The translations under genes and the position numbers were made by a program. From the NCBI RefSeq assembly GCF_900108335.1, contig NZ_FNVT01000040.1:1-54405 (forward strand): a DNA stretch of 54,405 nt, written 5' to 3'. The notes beneath the pieces were generated by a model, which saw only the letters and a program-made list of their open reading frames with translations, did not search any database and was not told the DNA's origin. The DNA comes from Nonomuraea solani. Lineage in GTDB: Bacteria > Actinomycetota > Actinomycetes > Streptosporangiales > Streptosporangiaceae. How positions within the stretch are numbered: the first letter of the stretch is position 1; every line of letters begins with the position of its first letter. Of the stretch, positions 25,863 to 34,877 are shown piece after piece.

Positions 25863-28800
25863 TCAGCTTGTCGTGGAGGCGATCCGGTACGCGCGGATCA
25901 CGGTCTGCTCGACGGTGTTGCCGGAAGTGTCGATCGACGTGGCCCGCAGCGAGACGAACCCGTCACCGTCCGGGTGGCGCAGAACGATCCTTGAGTGCCT
26001 GACCTCCGCCTTCGCCCAGGTGGCCCCGTCGTCGTAGGAGACCTCCACGGACAGGTCCCGCGCGCGGCCCGCCGTGCTGCCCGGCAGCGAACGCACGCTG
26101 ACCGGGACGGTGAAGATCCGACCGGCCGGTGCGGTGTTCCGCGCGTCGAGCTCGGGCGCGAAGCTCACTACGGACACCGGCAGCCGGGTGAGGGCGTCTG
26201 TGGTGTCGGAGCGGAACGTCCAGGCCACGGACACGCGCGTGGACAGCGTCGCCGGAGATCCCCGTTCCGCCTCGGCGACCAGCCGGTACGCCGCCCGCCC
26301 TGCGGGCACGGAGAATTTCGCGGTCAGGGACGGCGCCTCGCCGACGAGCACGCCGTCGCGGTAGAGGGTGGTGTGTCCGGTGGCGCGGGTGGACTTGCCG
26401 AGCGAGCCTCGCCCGTCGCCGAACATCCACAGGTCAGCCGCGATGACGTCGCCGGTGCGGCTGACGCTGTCGCCGGGCTGGTCCCCGGACGGCAGGGAAG
26501 GGCCGAACACGCCCCGGTTCCACCGCTCGGTGGTGACCTGGCCCGCTCGGTAGTGCGTGAACCCGGATTGGAACTCGTTGACCCGTCCGTCGGCGCCGAC
26601 CTCCCGCAGCCGGTGCTGCCAGCGGATGCCTCCGTCGGTGTTGACGTGGACCGTCCGCACCGAGGGGGTGGTGAACCAGGCCCCGGCCAAATGAGAGGGG
26701 ATTCCGCCGTCGCGTGGCCAGGCCCGGCCGTACGCCGCTACCTGCGCGTCGGAGAGGTGAGCGGCGTAATCCATGCGGATGGTCGCCAGGGTCTTGGGGT
26801 CCACCGACCGTTTGAAGCCGGTCACCACTCGCCCTGGCTGGAACCAGGCCACCCGATAGACGTCCGTACCAGCCGTCCATTCTGCCGCCACCTCGGTCAG
26901 CAGCCCCTCGTAGTCGCGGGCGGGCCCGAGCTGGGCGGTGAAGCTTCGGTCGAACGCCTTGCCGCCCCACCCCCTGGCCAACGGGCCATCGGCCGTCTGC
27001 CATTGGTAGACGACCTGGGCGCTCAACGGCACCGCGTCGGCGCTCGGTGGTTCCACCTCAAGCGGTCTGCCGAGCCGGGCATCGGCTTCGACCGTCCGCT
27101 CCCGGTCCAGCACCAGCTCGGGCTGGACGAGCAGGGTGATGCCCGCGTCACCCAGGACGACTGTGTCGACCTGCCACTTGCCCTTGGGCAGCCGCGTGGT
27201 CAAGCTGCTCTTCCCGCCGAACACCACGATCGGCGGGTGCCCGGCGTCCAACCGCCTGATCGACATCACGAAGTCGCCGGTGGCGGTGCCGGCCCGGTTG
27301 GTGTGGCGCACGGTCAGGTCGTAACTCTGGACTTCCTTCTCCACACCGACCGGCGTGCTCACGCTCACACCGCCGGGTCCCGTGGCCACGACGTAGCCGC
27401 CCAGCATCCCGTCGGGCACGTCGGTGGCTCGGGTATCGGCGATGACCGTCGCCTCGGCCTGCCCGCCGGCGGGCACGGTGAGCGTGTTCGGGCTCACGGT
27501 GAAGGCCGCACTCGCCCTGGCCTGCAAGGTGAGCGTGATCGGCGTCGTGAGAGAGTTGCGGTAGACCAGCTTCCTGGCGACCGGCTGGTCGTCGTCGTGC
27601 GGCCACGCCTGCCTGCCGAACCCCAGCCCGGGCGGCTGCGCCGTCACCGCCTGCGCCGTCGCTCGGTCCGCGTTCACCCGGCCCGCTCCCTGGGCGAAGA
27701 CACCGATCTCCGGGTGCGGCTCGGCCGAGGCCATCAGGGCGGCCTTCAGCAGGGCGCCCTTCCACTCCGGGTGCCGTCCCGCCAGCAGCGCCGCGGTTCC
27801 CGTCACGTGCGGCGTCGCCATCGAGGTGCCGGATAGGGCGACATAGGAGCCGGTCCCAGGGCTGTCCTTGCTCCGCGCGGCGGTGATGTCGACGCCGGGA
27901 GCGGTGATATCCGGTTTGAGCCCATCGTCGCCCGGTGCGGGCCCCATGCTGGAGAAGTCGGCCCGCTCATCCGACTTGTCGACCGCGCCCACGGCCAGGG
28001 CGGCGTTCGCCGTGGCCGGGGTGTTGACCCCGCGCTCCACCCCCTCGTTGCCCGCGGCGACCACGAAGAGGGTGCCGTACCGGTCGCTGAGAGCCTCGAC
28101 CGCCTGCTCCAGCGGGTCCTGCTCCGGCGTGTCCGAATTGCCGAAACTCATGTTCACGACCCGGGCGCCCTGCTCCGCCGCCCACTGCATGCCGGCCAGG
28201 ACCGCCGAGTCGCTGCAGAAGCCTGACTCGTCGCACACCCTGCCGTCCAGCAACGTGACGCCCGCGGCCACGCCGCGGTAGCGCCCACCGGATGCCGCGC
28301 CGCTCCCGGCGATGGTGGAGGCCACGTGGGTGCCGTGCCCGACAAGGTCCCGCTCGTCGGGCTCGTCCGTGAAGTCCTTCCTGCCGCTCACCTTGCCCGC
28401 CAGGTCGGGATGGGCGGCGTCGATCCCGGTGTCGAGGACCGCGACCTTGACCCCTTCCCCGGTGAAGCCCCTGGCCCAGGCCGCGGGCGCGCCGATCTGC
28501 GGGACGCTGATGTCCAGCGACACCTTGCGCAGCCCGTCCAGCCACACCTTGGCCTTCCCGCCGGAGGCGCCCCGCAGGAACCCCGCTCCCCCGGCTGCGG
28601 CCTCCTCCGGCCCTCCGGTGAGGTCCTTCCAGAAACGGGGGGCGTTCGCCCGCTCCTGCCGCACCGCGAACCCGCCGACCGCGGGGAGCGCCGTACCTTT
28701 CGAGGCTCCGGCCAGCGTCCGGGGCTGAGCGGCCCCGGTGACGACGAGCGGGAGGTCCTTGCGCCGATCGTCGTAGCCGTACTCAAGCAACGTGGTCACA

Positions 28801-29111
28801 TCGAACAGCCGCGAGTCCAGCCGCCCGGCCTGCAGCAGCGGCACCGCATCGCTCGGGACGACGCGCAGCCGCCCGCCGCTCGCGTCGGTGAGGAAGGTGA
28901 CCCCCTTCCTCCCCTCACCGGCCTCGATCACCGCGCCGGGCTCCCCGGCGACGGTGACACGGTCACCGCTGATCAGCGTGACGGTCCGCGAGACCGTGGC
29001 AAGAGGCCGCGTCCCGGCGGATGGAGGCGCGGCGACGGCCGGTTGGGGGGTGAGCAGAGCGGTGGTGAGCAGTAACGCCCCAGCCGCTCCGGCTCTCCTT
29101 CTCATGCGCAT
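25863..29111 (-). CDS. Secreted S8 family serine peptidase (subtilase), copy 1
   Basis: A 1082-residue secreted protease. ATG 29111 follows GGAGGG. The signal peptide ends near residue 28 (PQPAVAA). A propeptide-like region runs to about residue 200. The subtilisin domain has Asp227 (VAVLDTGID), His259 (GHGTHVAS), oxyanion Asn355 (AAGNEG) and Ser430 (SGTSMATPH), so it should be active. About 600 residues of beta-rich domains follow, containing VPAGGQAEATV and ending with ARDLSVEVSYDDGATWAKAEV, which looks like an Ig-like substrate-binding module. The protein is closely paralogous along its whole length to the gene at 43241. A strong terminator follows its stop. Confidence 0.93.
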   Translation of the reverse strand: MRMRRRAGAAGALLLTTALLTPQPAVAAPPSAGTRPLATVSRTVTLISGDRVTVAGEPGAVIEAGEGRKGVTFLTDASGGRLRVVPSDAVPLLQAGRLDSRLFDVTTLLEYGYDDRRKDLPLVVTGAAQPRTLAGASKGTALPAVGGFAVRQERANAPRFWKDLTGGPEEAAAGGAGFLRGASGGKAKVWLDGLRKVSLDISVPQIGAPAAWARGFTGEGVKVAVLDTGIDAAHPDLAGKVSGRKDFTDEPDERDLVGHGTHVASTIAGSGAASGGRYRGVAAGVTLLDGRVCDESGFCSDSAVLAGMQWAAEQGARVVNMSFGNSDTPEQDPLEQAVEALSDRYGTLFVVAAGNEGVERGVNTPATANAALAVGAVDKSDERADFSSMGPAPGDDGLKPDITAPGVDITAARSKDSPGTGSYVALSGTSMATPHVTGTAALLAGRHPEWKGALLKAALMASAEPHPEIGVFAQGAGRVNADRATAQAVTAQPPGLGFGRQAWPHDDDQPVARKLVYRNSLTTPITLTLQARASAAFTVSPNTLTVPAGGQAEATVIADTRATDVPDGMLGGYVVATGPGGVSVSTPVGVEKEVQSYDLTVRHTNRAGTATGDFVMSIRRLDAGHPPIVVFGGKSSLTTRLPKGKWQVDTVVLGDAGITLLVQPELVLDRERTVEADARLGRPLEVEPPSADAVPLSAQVVYQWQTADGPLARGWGGKAFDRSFTAQLGPARDYEGLLTEVAAEWTAGTDVYRVAWFQPGRVVTGFKRSVDPKTLATIRMDYAAHLSDAQVAAYGRAWPRDGGIPSHLAGAWFTTPSVRTVHVNTDGGIRWQHRLREVGADGRVNEFQSGFTHYRAGQVTTERWNRGVFGPSLPSGDQPGDSVSRTGDVIAADLWMFGDGRGSLGKSTRATGHTTLYRDGVLVGEAPSLTAKFSVPAGRAAYRLVAEAERGSPATLSTRVSVAWTFRSDTTDALTRLPVSVVSFAPELDARNTAPAGRIFTVPVSVRSLPGSTAGRARDLSVEVSYDDGATWAKAEVRHSRIVLRHPDGDGFVSLRATSIDTSGNTVEQTVIRAYRIASTTS

Positions 29112-29774
29112 GGACCCTCCAGATCGACGAAAAGTGGATCACTCCATATCTCCCGCTCCGGAAATTCCTTTCACGCCTTGCCCACGGAGCCCTTCCGTCG
29201 CGGGCCGCTCTCCCAGCGCACCGATGTGCGGCAGACACACCACCGCAGCCGGGCTCGCCTACCACGCCGAGCACCTCGACACCTACCGCCGCCTTTACAG
29301 CGAAGGCGATCTCTGATGGGAAGGTTCCGGCGCTTGCAACCCGTAGCAAACGGCGGAAGTCCAATAGATCGACAATAGGGATCGGCAGGCAGGCTGGGCC
29401 ATCGTGCCTGGTCAGGACCCTCTCGGGGACGGTGTGGGTGCCAGGCCACGGTGAGGACGGCGTTGCCCGAGGCGACGATCGCTTGCTGCGGAGTCATCCG
29501 GCGGGCCGGCCGGCGATGCCGGGGTGTTGGTGCTCGAGAAGCCGAAGACGACGCGTCCCAGGATGCCGCCGAGCCAGGAGTTGCCCTTCCCGCGGCCCTT
29601 CGGCCTTCTTCCCCGCTCGATTCTGCGAGACCGCGACGGCAGGCTCATTGCGACGCACTCGCCAGGTGGTGGACAGACACAGGGCACGAGTAACGCTTCT
29701 CGGGCGCCGGACGCGGAGCCCATCTTCCGGTGGATTCTGATCCTCCAGCGCGTGGTTCTCCCACCGGAGACGGA
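29112..29774. other. Long intergenic region with possible gene debris
   Basis: About 660 bases between the subtilase and the TetR gene. A plus-strand frame ending at 29316 (AYHAEHLDTYRRLYSEGDL) and a minus-strand segment near 29510-29590 (GNSWLGGILGRVVFGFSS) look protein-like. Neither forms a complete gene or a family I can name. The subtilase promoter should lie just above 29111. Confidence 0.35.
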
Positions 29775-30398
29775 TCAGGCGATCGATGCCTGCTGGTGTG
29801 GAGTCTCGTCGCGGGTGGGGCGGCGTGGAGCGCGGAGTCCCAAGGCACGCCGGCCGGCTTCGATGAGGTGCTGGCGCAGGGCGTCGTCGTCGAGGCTGAG
29901 CATCGCCGGTCCGGTCGCGGCGGCGATGCCCGCCATCACCATGGTGGCGTTGACGTGCCCGGCCGGGCCGGGGGTGACGCCGGCGAGGAGGGCCATCTGG
30001 CGGTCGACCAGGTCGCTGGTCTCGGGCTGGGCGCACAACATTTCAATCGCTCCGGCGTCGGTGGCGAAGACGGCGACCACGGCTCGGTGCTCGACGGCGA
30101 GCGCGACGTATCCGGTGAGCAGGTGTTCGGCCCGCGCGTGGGGGGTGCGTTTCGTCTCGGCGGTCCCGATGATGCCCCGCAGTTGCTCCAGCACCGGTTC
30201 GACCACTGTGGTGAGCAGATCTTCGCGGGTGCGGAAGTGGTGATAGACAGCCGCTTTCGTGACGCCGAGCTCGTCGGCGATCATCTGCAACGACGTGCCG
30301 GCGAAGCTATGCCGGGTGAACAGGCGCACCGCGACCTCAATGAGACGTTGACGGGTATGCGTCTCACCGGGACCCCTCTGAGCGGCTCTGACAGCCAA
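29775..30398 (-). CDS. TetR/AcrR-family repressor
   Basis: A 207-residue TetR-type regulator. The helix-turn-helix is at residues about 18-62 (RLIEVAVRLFTRHSFAGTSLQMIADELGVTKAAVYHHFRTREDLL). The C-terminal helical domain binds an unknown ligand. The frame starts at TTG 30398, supported by GGAAGGA six bases upstream. It is divergent from the P450 operon, and four near-identical 16-bp palindromes fill the 181-base divergent region, so it almost certainly represses both itself and the P450 operon. Confidence 0.92.
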   Translation of the reverse strand: MAVRAAQRGPGETHTRQRLIEVAVRLFTRHSFAGTSLQMIADELGVTKAAVYHHFRTREDLLTTVVEPVLEQLRGIIGTAETKRTPHARAEHLLTGYVALAVEHRAVVAVFATDAGAIEMLCAQPETSDLVDRQMALLAGVTPGPAGHVNATMVMAGIAAATGPAMLSLDDDALRQHLIEAGRRALGLRAPRRPTRDETPHQQASIA

Positions 30399-30447
30399 AT
30401 TACGTCCTTCCAGCAGGATCGGATCTCGGCGAATTTCTCAACTCTAG

Positions 30448-30463
30448 CTTGTCGATCGGCAAG
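30448..30463. promoter_or_regulatory. TetR operator 1
   Basis: CTTGTCGATCGGCAAG, an imperfect 16-bp palindrome with a CGATCG core. It is the site closest to the TetR start. Its centre is 23 bp from the next site. Confidence 0.78.
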
Positions 30464-30470
30464 CATCAAA

Positions 30471-30486
30471 CTTGCCGATCGACAAG
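30471..30486. promoter_or_regulatory. TetR operator 2
   Basis: CTTGCCGATCGACAAG, which is exactly the reverse complement of operator 1. Operators 1 and 2 therefore form a mirror-image pair, with outer CTTG/CAAG arms unlike the CTAG arms of sites 3 and 4. Confidence 0.78.
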
Positions 30487-30516
30487 TGATGTGCGTCACA
30501 ATACCTAGCACGGAAA

Positions 30517-30532
30517 CTAGCCGATCGACTAG
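30517..30532. promoter_or_regulatory. TetR operator 3
   Basis: CTAGCCGATCGACTAG, a near-perfect palindrome with outer CTAG arms. Its centre is 46 bp, twice 23, from operator 2. The 30 bases between them probably hold the divergent promoters. Confidence 0.78.
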
Positions 30533-30539
30533 GAATGAG

Positions 30540-30555
30540 CTAGCCGATCGGCTAG
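30540..30555. promoter_or_regulatory. TetR operator 4
   Basis: CTAGCCGATCGGCTAG, a perfect palindrome whose centre is 23 bp from operator 3. It ends 24 bases before the P450 ATG. Confidence 0.8.
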
Positions 30556-30579
30556 TCGAAAGTGAGGCGAAGGAAACCC

Positions 30580-31809
30580 ATGACCACCACCGGAAGCGAA
30601 GCGGCGTCGTCCGTTCCCGGATACCCGATGCCCAGGGAAGGCGGCTGCCCGTTCCATCCGCCGGCCACCGTACGGCGGCTCACCGCCGAGGAGCCCGTCT
30701 CCAAGGTGCGGATCTGGGACGGCAGCACGCCCTGGTTGATCACCCGCCACGCCGACCAGCGGGCACTGCTGACCGATCCCCGCGTCAGCATCGACGAGAA
30801 GCGGCCCGGGTTCCCCCACATGACCCGGGGCAGGGCGGAGGTCGTGGACGTCACCCCGCCACTGATCACCAACACGGACGCGCCCGAGCACACCCGGCTC
30901 CGCCGGATGGTCAACCTGCCGTTCACCGTCAAGAAGGTCGAGGCCCTGCGACCCGCCATCCAGAAGATCACCGATGACCTGATCGACACGATGCTGGCCG
31001 GACCGAAACCGGCCGACCTCGTCACCGCACTCGGCCTGCCGGTGCCGACCCTCGTGATCAGTGAGCTCCTCGGCATCCCGTACGAGGACAACGAGTTCTT
31101 CCACCGGCAGAGCACCGTCGCGCTGAGCCACACCTCCTCGGCGCATGAGGCGGCGCAGGCGAGCGGCGCACTGGTCGGCTACCTGGACGACCTGCTCGGG
31201 CAGAAGATGGCCGCTCCCGCCGACGACATGCTGTCGGAGCTGGCCGCCCGGATCAAGGCCGGCGAGATGACCCGCGAAGAGGCCGCCACCATGGGCGTGG
31301 CTGTGCTGATCGCCGGACACGAGACCAGCGCCAGCATGATCCCCCTCGGCACGCTCGTCCTGCTGCAGAACCCCGACCAACTCTCCCTGCTGCGCGACAC
31401 CGACGACCCCAAGGTCGTCGCCGCCGCGGTCGAAGAGCTCCTGCGCTACCTGACCATCGTGCACACCGGCGTACGCAGGATCGCCTCAGAAGACATCGAT
31501 ATCCGCGGCCAGGTCATCCGGGCCGGCGACGGCATCATCTTCGACCTGGGCGCCGCGAACTGGGACGCCGAGATGTTCCCGGAGCCCGACCGGGTCGACC
31601 TGACCCGGGCCGCCCGCCATCACCAGGCGTTCGGATACGGCCCCCATCAATGCCTCGGCCAGTCCCTGGCCCGCGTGGAACTCCAGGTCGTCTACAGCAC
31701 GCTCTACCACCGCGTGCCCACCCTCCGCCTGGCCGTCCCGCTCAACGAGATCGACTTCGCGTTCGAAGGTATCGCCTACAGCCTGCGTTCCCTGCCCGTC
31801 ACCTGGTGA
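30580..31809 (+). CDS. Cytochrome P450, CYP105-like
   Basis: A 409-residue soluble P450. The I-helix motif is AGHETSAS (residues 245-252), with the oxygen-activating Thr249. The K-helix E-x-x-R is in EELLR (about 286-289). The heme loop is FGYGPHQCLG with Cys358. The N-terminal GGCPFHPP and C-terminal SLPVTW resemble actinomycete CYP105 enzymes. I chose ATG 30580 because AAGGA precedes it by five to six bases. The next genes supply its electron chain (ferredoxin, ferredoxin reductase), followed by an alcohol dehydrogenase. The cassette would hydroxylate a substrate and oxidise the resulting alcohol; the substrate is unknown. Expression should be controlled by the TetR operators directly upstream. 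Confidence 0.93.
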   Translation: MTTTGSEAASSVPGYPMPREGGCPFHPPATVRRLTAEEPVSKVRIWDGSTPWLITRHADQRALLTDPRVSIDEKRPGFPHMTRGRAEVVDVTPPLITNTDAPEHTRLRRMVNLPFTVKKVEALRPAIQKITDDLIDTMLAGPKPADLVTALGLPVPTLVISELLGIPYEDNEFFHRQSTVALSHTSSAHEAAQASGALVGYLDDLLGQKMAAPADDMLSELAARIKAGEMTREEAATMGVAVLIAGHETSASMIPLGTLVLLQNPDQLSLLRDTDDPKVVAAAVEELLRYLTIVHTGVRRIASEDIDIRGQVIRAGDGIIFDLGAANWDAEMFPEPDRVDLTRAARHHQAFGYGPHQCLGQSLARVELQVVYSTLYHRVPTLRLAVPLNEIDFAFEGIAYSLRSLPVTW

Positions 31810-31847
31810 CCGGCCGCCATCGGCACATCAAGAAAGGAAGAAACCCC

Positions 31848-32045
31848 ATGCGTGTACACCTTGACGAACCCAAGTGCGTGGCCTCTGGCCAATGCGTCCT
31901 GGCCGCTCCCGACGTGTTCGACCAGCGGGATGAGGACGGCGTCGCGATCCTGCTGGATGAGACGCCCGCCGGCGACCTCCTCGACGGGGTACGGGAGGCC
32001 GCGGCGATCTGCCCGGCCGCGGCCATCCGGCTGGTGGCCGAATGA
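31848..32045 (+). CDS. Ferredoxin, [3Fe-4S] type
   Basis: A 65-residue ferredoxin. Cys10, Cys16 (C-V-A-S-G-Q-C) and Cys55 (ICPAAAI) are the cluster ligands; only three cysteines fit the motif, as in [3Fe-4S] P450 ferredoxins. AAGGAAG lies about seven bases before ATG 31848. It sits between the P450 and the reductase and overlaps the latter by ATGA, so it is the natural electron carrier of this P450. Confidence 0.92.
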   Translation: MRVHLDEPKCVASGQCVLAAPDVFDQRDEDGVAILLDETPAGDLLDGVREAAAICPAAAIRLVAE

Positions 32046-33220
32046 AACGCGTCGCCGTGGTCGGCGTCTCGGCCGCCGGGCTCGCGGCGGCCGAGACGCT
32101 GCGCCGGGAAGGCTTCGAGGGCTCGATCACCCTCGTCGGCGACGAGCCGCGTCTCCCCTACGACCGGCCGCCACTGTCCAAGCAGTTCCTGGCCGCGCGG
32201 TGGGAGCCCGACCGCCTGGCACTACGCTCGCCAGCCGACCTGAGAGGGCTCGACCTCGACCTTCGCCTTGGGGTCAGTGCGACGGGCCTCGATCGGGGCG
32301 CCCGTACGGTGCGACTGTCGGACGGCGGGCAGGTGCTCTACGAAGGGCTGATCGTGGCCACCGGAGTGCGGCCGCGACGCCTGCCCGGCCACGGCGGTCA
32401 CGTGCTGCGTACGCTCGACGATGCCCTGGCCCTGCGTTCTCGGCTGGGCCCCGGGCGGCGGCTGGTCGTGGTCGGCGCCGGTTTCCTCGGAGCGGAGACC
32501 GCGGCCGTGGCCCGTGGCCTCGGCTGCGAGGTCGTGCTACTCGAACCCGCGCCGGTGCCGCTGGCCCACGCGGTCGGTGAGACGGTCGGCCAGGTGTTGT
32601 CGGGGGCACACCTGGAGCACGGCGTCGATCTCCGCACCGGAGTCACCGTGACCGCCATAACTGACGGCGGGGTGCGGCTCGCCGACGGGGAATGGGTGGC
32701 GGCCGACGAGGTCCTGGCCGCCATCGGCTCCCTGCCGAACACCGAATGGCTGGCAGGCAGCGGCCTGCCCCTGGACGACGGCCTCGTGTGCGACCAGTTC
32801 TGCGAGGCCGCCCCGGCCATCTACGCGGCAGGAGACGTCGCCCGCTGGCACAACCCGCTGTTCGGCGCGTGGATGCGCGTCGAGCACCGTACCAACGCCG
32901 CCGAGCAAGGCATGGCCGCCGCTCGTAACCTGCTGAACCCCCGGGCTCGCAAGCCGTTCGCACCCGTGCCCTACTTCTGGTCCGACCAGTACGACATGAA
33001 GATCCAGGCCTACGGCTACCTCCGCGGCCACGAAGCCATCGCGATCGTGGACGGCGACGTCGGCGAACGCCGGTTCGTGGCCGCCTACCGTACGGGCGAC
33101 CGCCTGGCTGGGGCGCTTTCGGTCGGCATGCCACCGAAGGCCCTTCGCCCCTGGCGCCAAGCCATCGCAGCCGGCGCCAAATGGCACGAGATCGTCGGCA
33201 AGACGGCGATTGCGGCATGA
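32042..33220 (+). CDS. NAD(P)H-dependent ferredoxin reductase (FAD)
   Basis: A 392-residue reductase of the putidaredoxin reductase type. The FAD-binding motif is VAVVGVSAAGLAAAETLRREG, where the usual G-x-G-x-x-G is relaxed to G-V-S-A-A-G. YDRPPLSKQFL and IVATGVRPRRL follow. The NAD(P)H site is LVVVGAGFLGAETAAVA, and IYAAGDVARWHN is the second FAD contact. A C-terminal reductase domain completes it. Its ATG overlaps the ferredoxin stop, so the two are coupled. It passes electrons from NAD(P)H to the ferredoxin. Confidence 0.92.
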   Translation: MKRVAVVGVSAAGLAAAETLRREGFEGSITLVGDEPRLPYDRPPLSKQFLAARWEPDRLALRSPADLRGLDLDLRLGVSATGLDRGARTVRLSDGGQVLYEGLIVATGVRPRRLPGHGGHVLRTLDDALALRSRLGPGRRLVVVGAGFLGAETAAVARGLGCEVVLLEPAPVPLAHAVGETVGQVLSGAHLEHGVDLRTGVTVTAITDGGVRLADGEWVAADEVLAAIGSLPNTEWLAGSGLPLDDGLVCDQFCEAAPAIYAAGDVARWHNPLFGAWMRVEHRTNAAEQGMAAARNLLNPRARKPFAPVPYFWSDQYDMKIQAYGYLRGHEAIAIVDGDVGERRFVAAYRTGDRLAGALSVGMPPKALRPWRQAIAAGAKWHEIVGKTAIAA

Positions 33221-33334
33221 ACGGCTGTCAGTGAGCTGTGCCGTCACAACGTCGATCTTCCTGCCGGACCGCGGCCCGAAGAATCCACACGGGGCGAAGC
33301 CGGCCCCCGCCCGCCTACAGAAAGAGTTTTCACC

Positions 33335-34378
33335 ATGGCAACCATGAAATCCGCGCAGACCAGCACACCAGGCACGATCGAGGTCGTAGACGTCGAGCGT
33401 CCTGTTCCCGGCTCCAGAGACGTGCTGCTACGGGTGCGCGCCTGCGGCATCTGCGGCACAGATGTGGCCTTCCTGCACATGGGCGGAGGTCCGTTCGGCC
33501 CCGGCGGGCAAATGATTCCGGTGCCGCTCGGGCATGAGCCGGCCGGAGAGGTCGTCGAAGTGGGGGCGGAGGTCATCGGCCTGAAGGCCGGCGATCGTGT
33601 GGTCGTCAACCCGCAGGCCGCTCCCTCCGGCATCATCGGCTGCGGAGGCGCGCTGGGCGGCATGCGGGAGTATCTGATCATCGAGAACGCCGTCGTCGGC
33701 AAGAGCGTGGCGGTCTTCCCCGACGGGGTGCCCTTCGCCGTCGCCGCGCTCAATGAGCCCATGGCCGTCGCGCGGCACTGCGTCAATCGCTCCGAAGCCC
33801 GGCCGGCCGACAAGGTCGTGGTGTTCGGGGCCGGGCCGATCGGGCTCGGAGCCACGATCTGGCTGAAGCTACGCGGCGTCCAGCACGTGGTCGTCGCCGA
33901 CGTCATCCCCCAGCGCCTGGAGACCGCGCTGGCCGTCGGGGCGGACGCCGTCATCGACTCCTCCAGCGAGGACGTGACCACCCGCCTGATGGAACTTCAC
34001 GGCGAAGGCGTGAACGCGCTCGGGGCGACCCGCCCCGACACCGACATCTACATCGACGCGGCCGGCGCCGCCGCCGTCATCAACACCGCGACGGCATCGG
34101 CGAAGTGGGGCGCCAAACTCGTCATGGTCGCCGTGCAGAAGAAGTCGGACGCCATCGACCTCGGCGCCATGCTCAGGAGCGAGATGACGCTCATCGCGTC
34201 CCAGGGTTATCCCACGGAGATCTTCGAGGTCACCCCCGAGATCGTGCGGCACCAGGAGCGCTTCGCCCGGCTGATCAGCCACCTCGTCCCGTTCTCCGAG
34301 GCCGAGCGTGCCTTTGAACTCGCCCTGACACCAGGCGCGGCCGAAAAGGTGGTCGTCACCTTCGACGACCAAAGCTGA
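33335..34378 (+). CDS. Zinc-dependent alcohol dehydrogenase (MDR family)
   Basis: A 347-residue medium-chain dehydrogenase. Likely catalytic zinc ligands are Cys40 in CGICGTD and His67-Glu68 in GHEPAGEV. The structural-zinc lobe, usually with four cysteines, is replaced by a short loop with a single Cys (GIIGCGGALGG), so this enzyme probably lacks the structural zinc. The cofactor-binding motif is VVVFGAGPIGLGA. GAAAG precedes ATG 33335. It probably oxidises the alcohol made by the P450, as inferred from the operon. Confidence 0.9.
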   Translation: MATMKSAQTSTPGTIEVVDVERPVPGSRDVLLRVRACGICGTDVAFLHMGGGPFGPGGQMIPVPLGHEPAGEVVEVGAEVIGLKAGDRVVVNPQAAPSGIIGCGGALGGMREYLIIENAVVGKSVAVFPDGVPFAVAALNEPMAVARHCVNRSEARPADKVVVFGAGPIGLGATIWLKLRGVQHVVVADVIPQRLETALAVGADAVIDSSSEDVTTRLMELHGEGVNALGATRPDTDIYIDAAGAAAVINTATASAKWGAKLVMVAVQKKSDAIDLGAMLRSEMTLIASQGYPTEIFEVTPEIVRHQERFARLISHLVPFSEAERAFELALTPGAAEKVVVTFDDQS

Positions 34379-34462
34379 ACCGCCGGGAACATCGATCGTC
34401 GTGCGACTCCAACCATCCTGGGAAAGACGCAGGGCGACGGTGGCGGCCTGAGTGGGTGGCCG

Positions 34463-34833
34463 GTCGAGGAGTTGGTGCGGTATCTGACGATCGTGCACAG
34501 CCGGGTGGCCAAGGAGGACATCGAGATCGGCGGCGCGCTCGTCCGCGCGGGCGAAGGGCTGATCATGACCCTGCCCGCGGCCAACCGTGACCCGGCCTTC
34601 CTCGACGCGACACCCTCGACATCGACCGCAACGTCCGCGCGCACATGGCCTTCGGCTACGTCGTGCACCAGTGTCTCGGCCAGACCCTCGCCCGCGCCGA
34701 ACTGGAGATCGCCCTGCCCACGCTGCTGCGCCGCCTGCCGAACCTGCGGCTCGCCGTGCCACGTGAGGAGATCCGGTTCCGTCACGACATGAGCATCTAC
34801 GGCGTCCACGAACTGCCGGTCACCTGGGAGTGA
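34463..34833 (+). pseudogene. Cytochrome P450 C-terminal relic
   Basis: The last 120 or so residues of a second CYP105-like P450. The K-helix VEELVRYLTIVHS is read in one frame to about 34612. After a one-base deletion, a second frame carries MAFGYVVHQCLGQTLARAEL (heme loop with its Cys, although Val replaces the usual Gly in FGxGxHxC) and ends in VHELPVTWE. The N-terminal 280 residues are missing. It differs clearly from the intact P450 upstream, so it is not a recent partial duplicate of that gene. Confidence 0.85.
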
Positions 34834-34877
34834 TTCGACGGCTCGGCCTGATGAGGATCTTCGGGGGCCACGTTGTC

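Noticed and set aside
29226..29316. Plus-strand segment beginning MCGRH as a possible SRAP-family peptidase
   Set aside because: Only about 30 residues, no family blocks after the first residues, and no catalytic context; recorded as debris only.
30494..30509. Expected fifth operator at the middle of the 23-bp lattice
   Set aside because: The sequence there has no CGATCG core and no palindrome; it more likely holds promoter elements.
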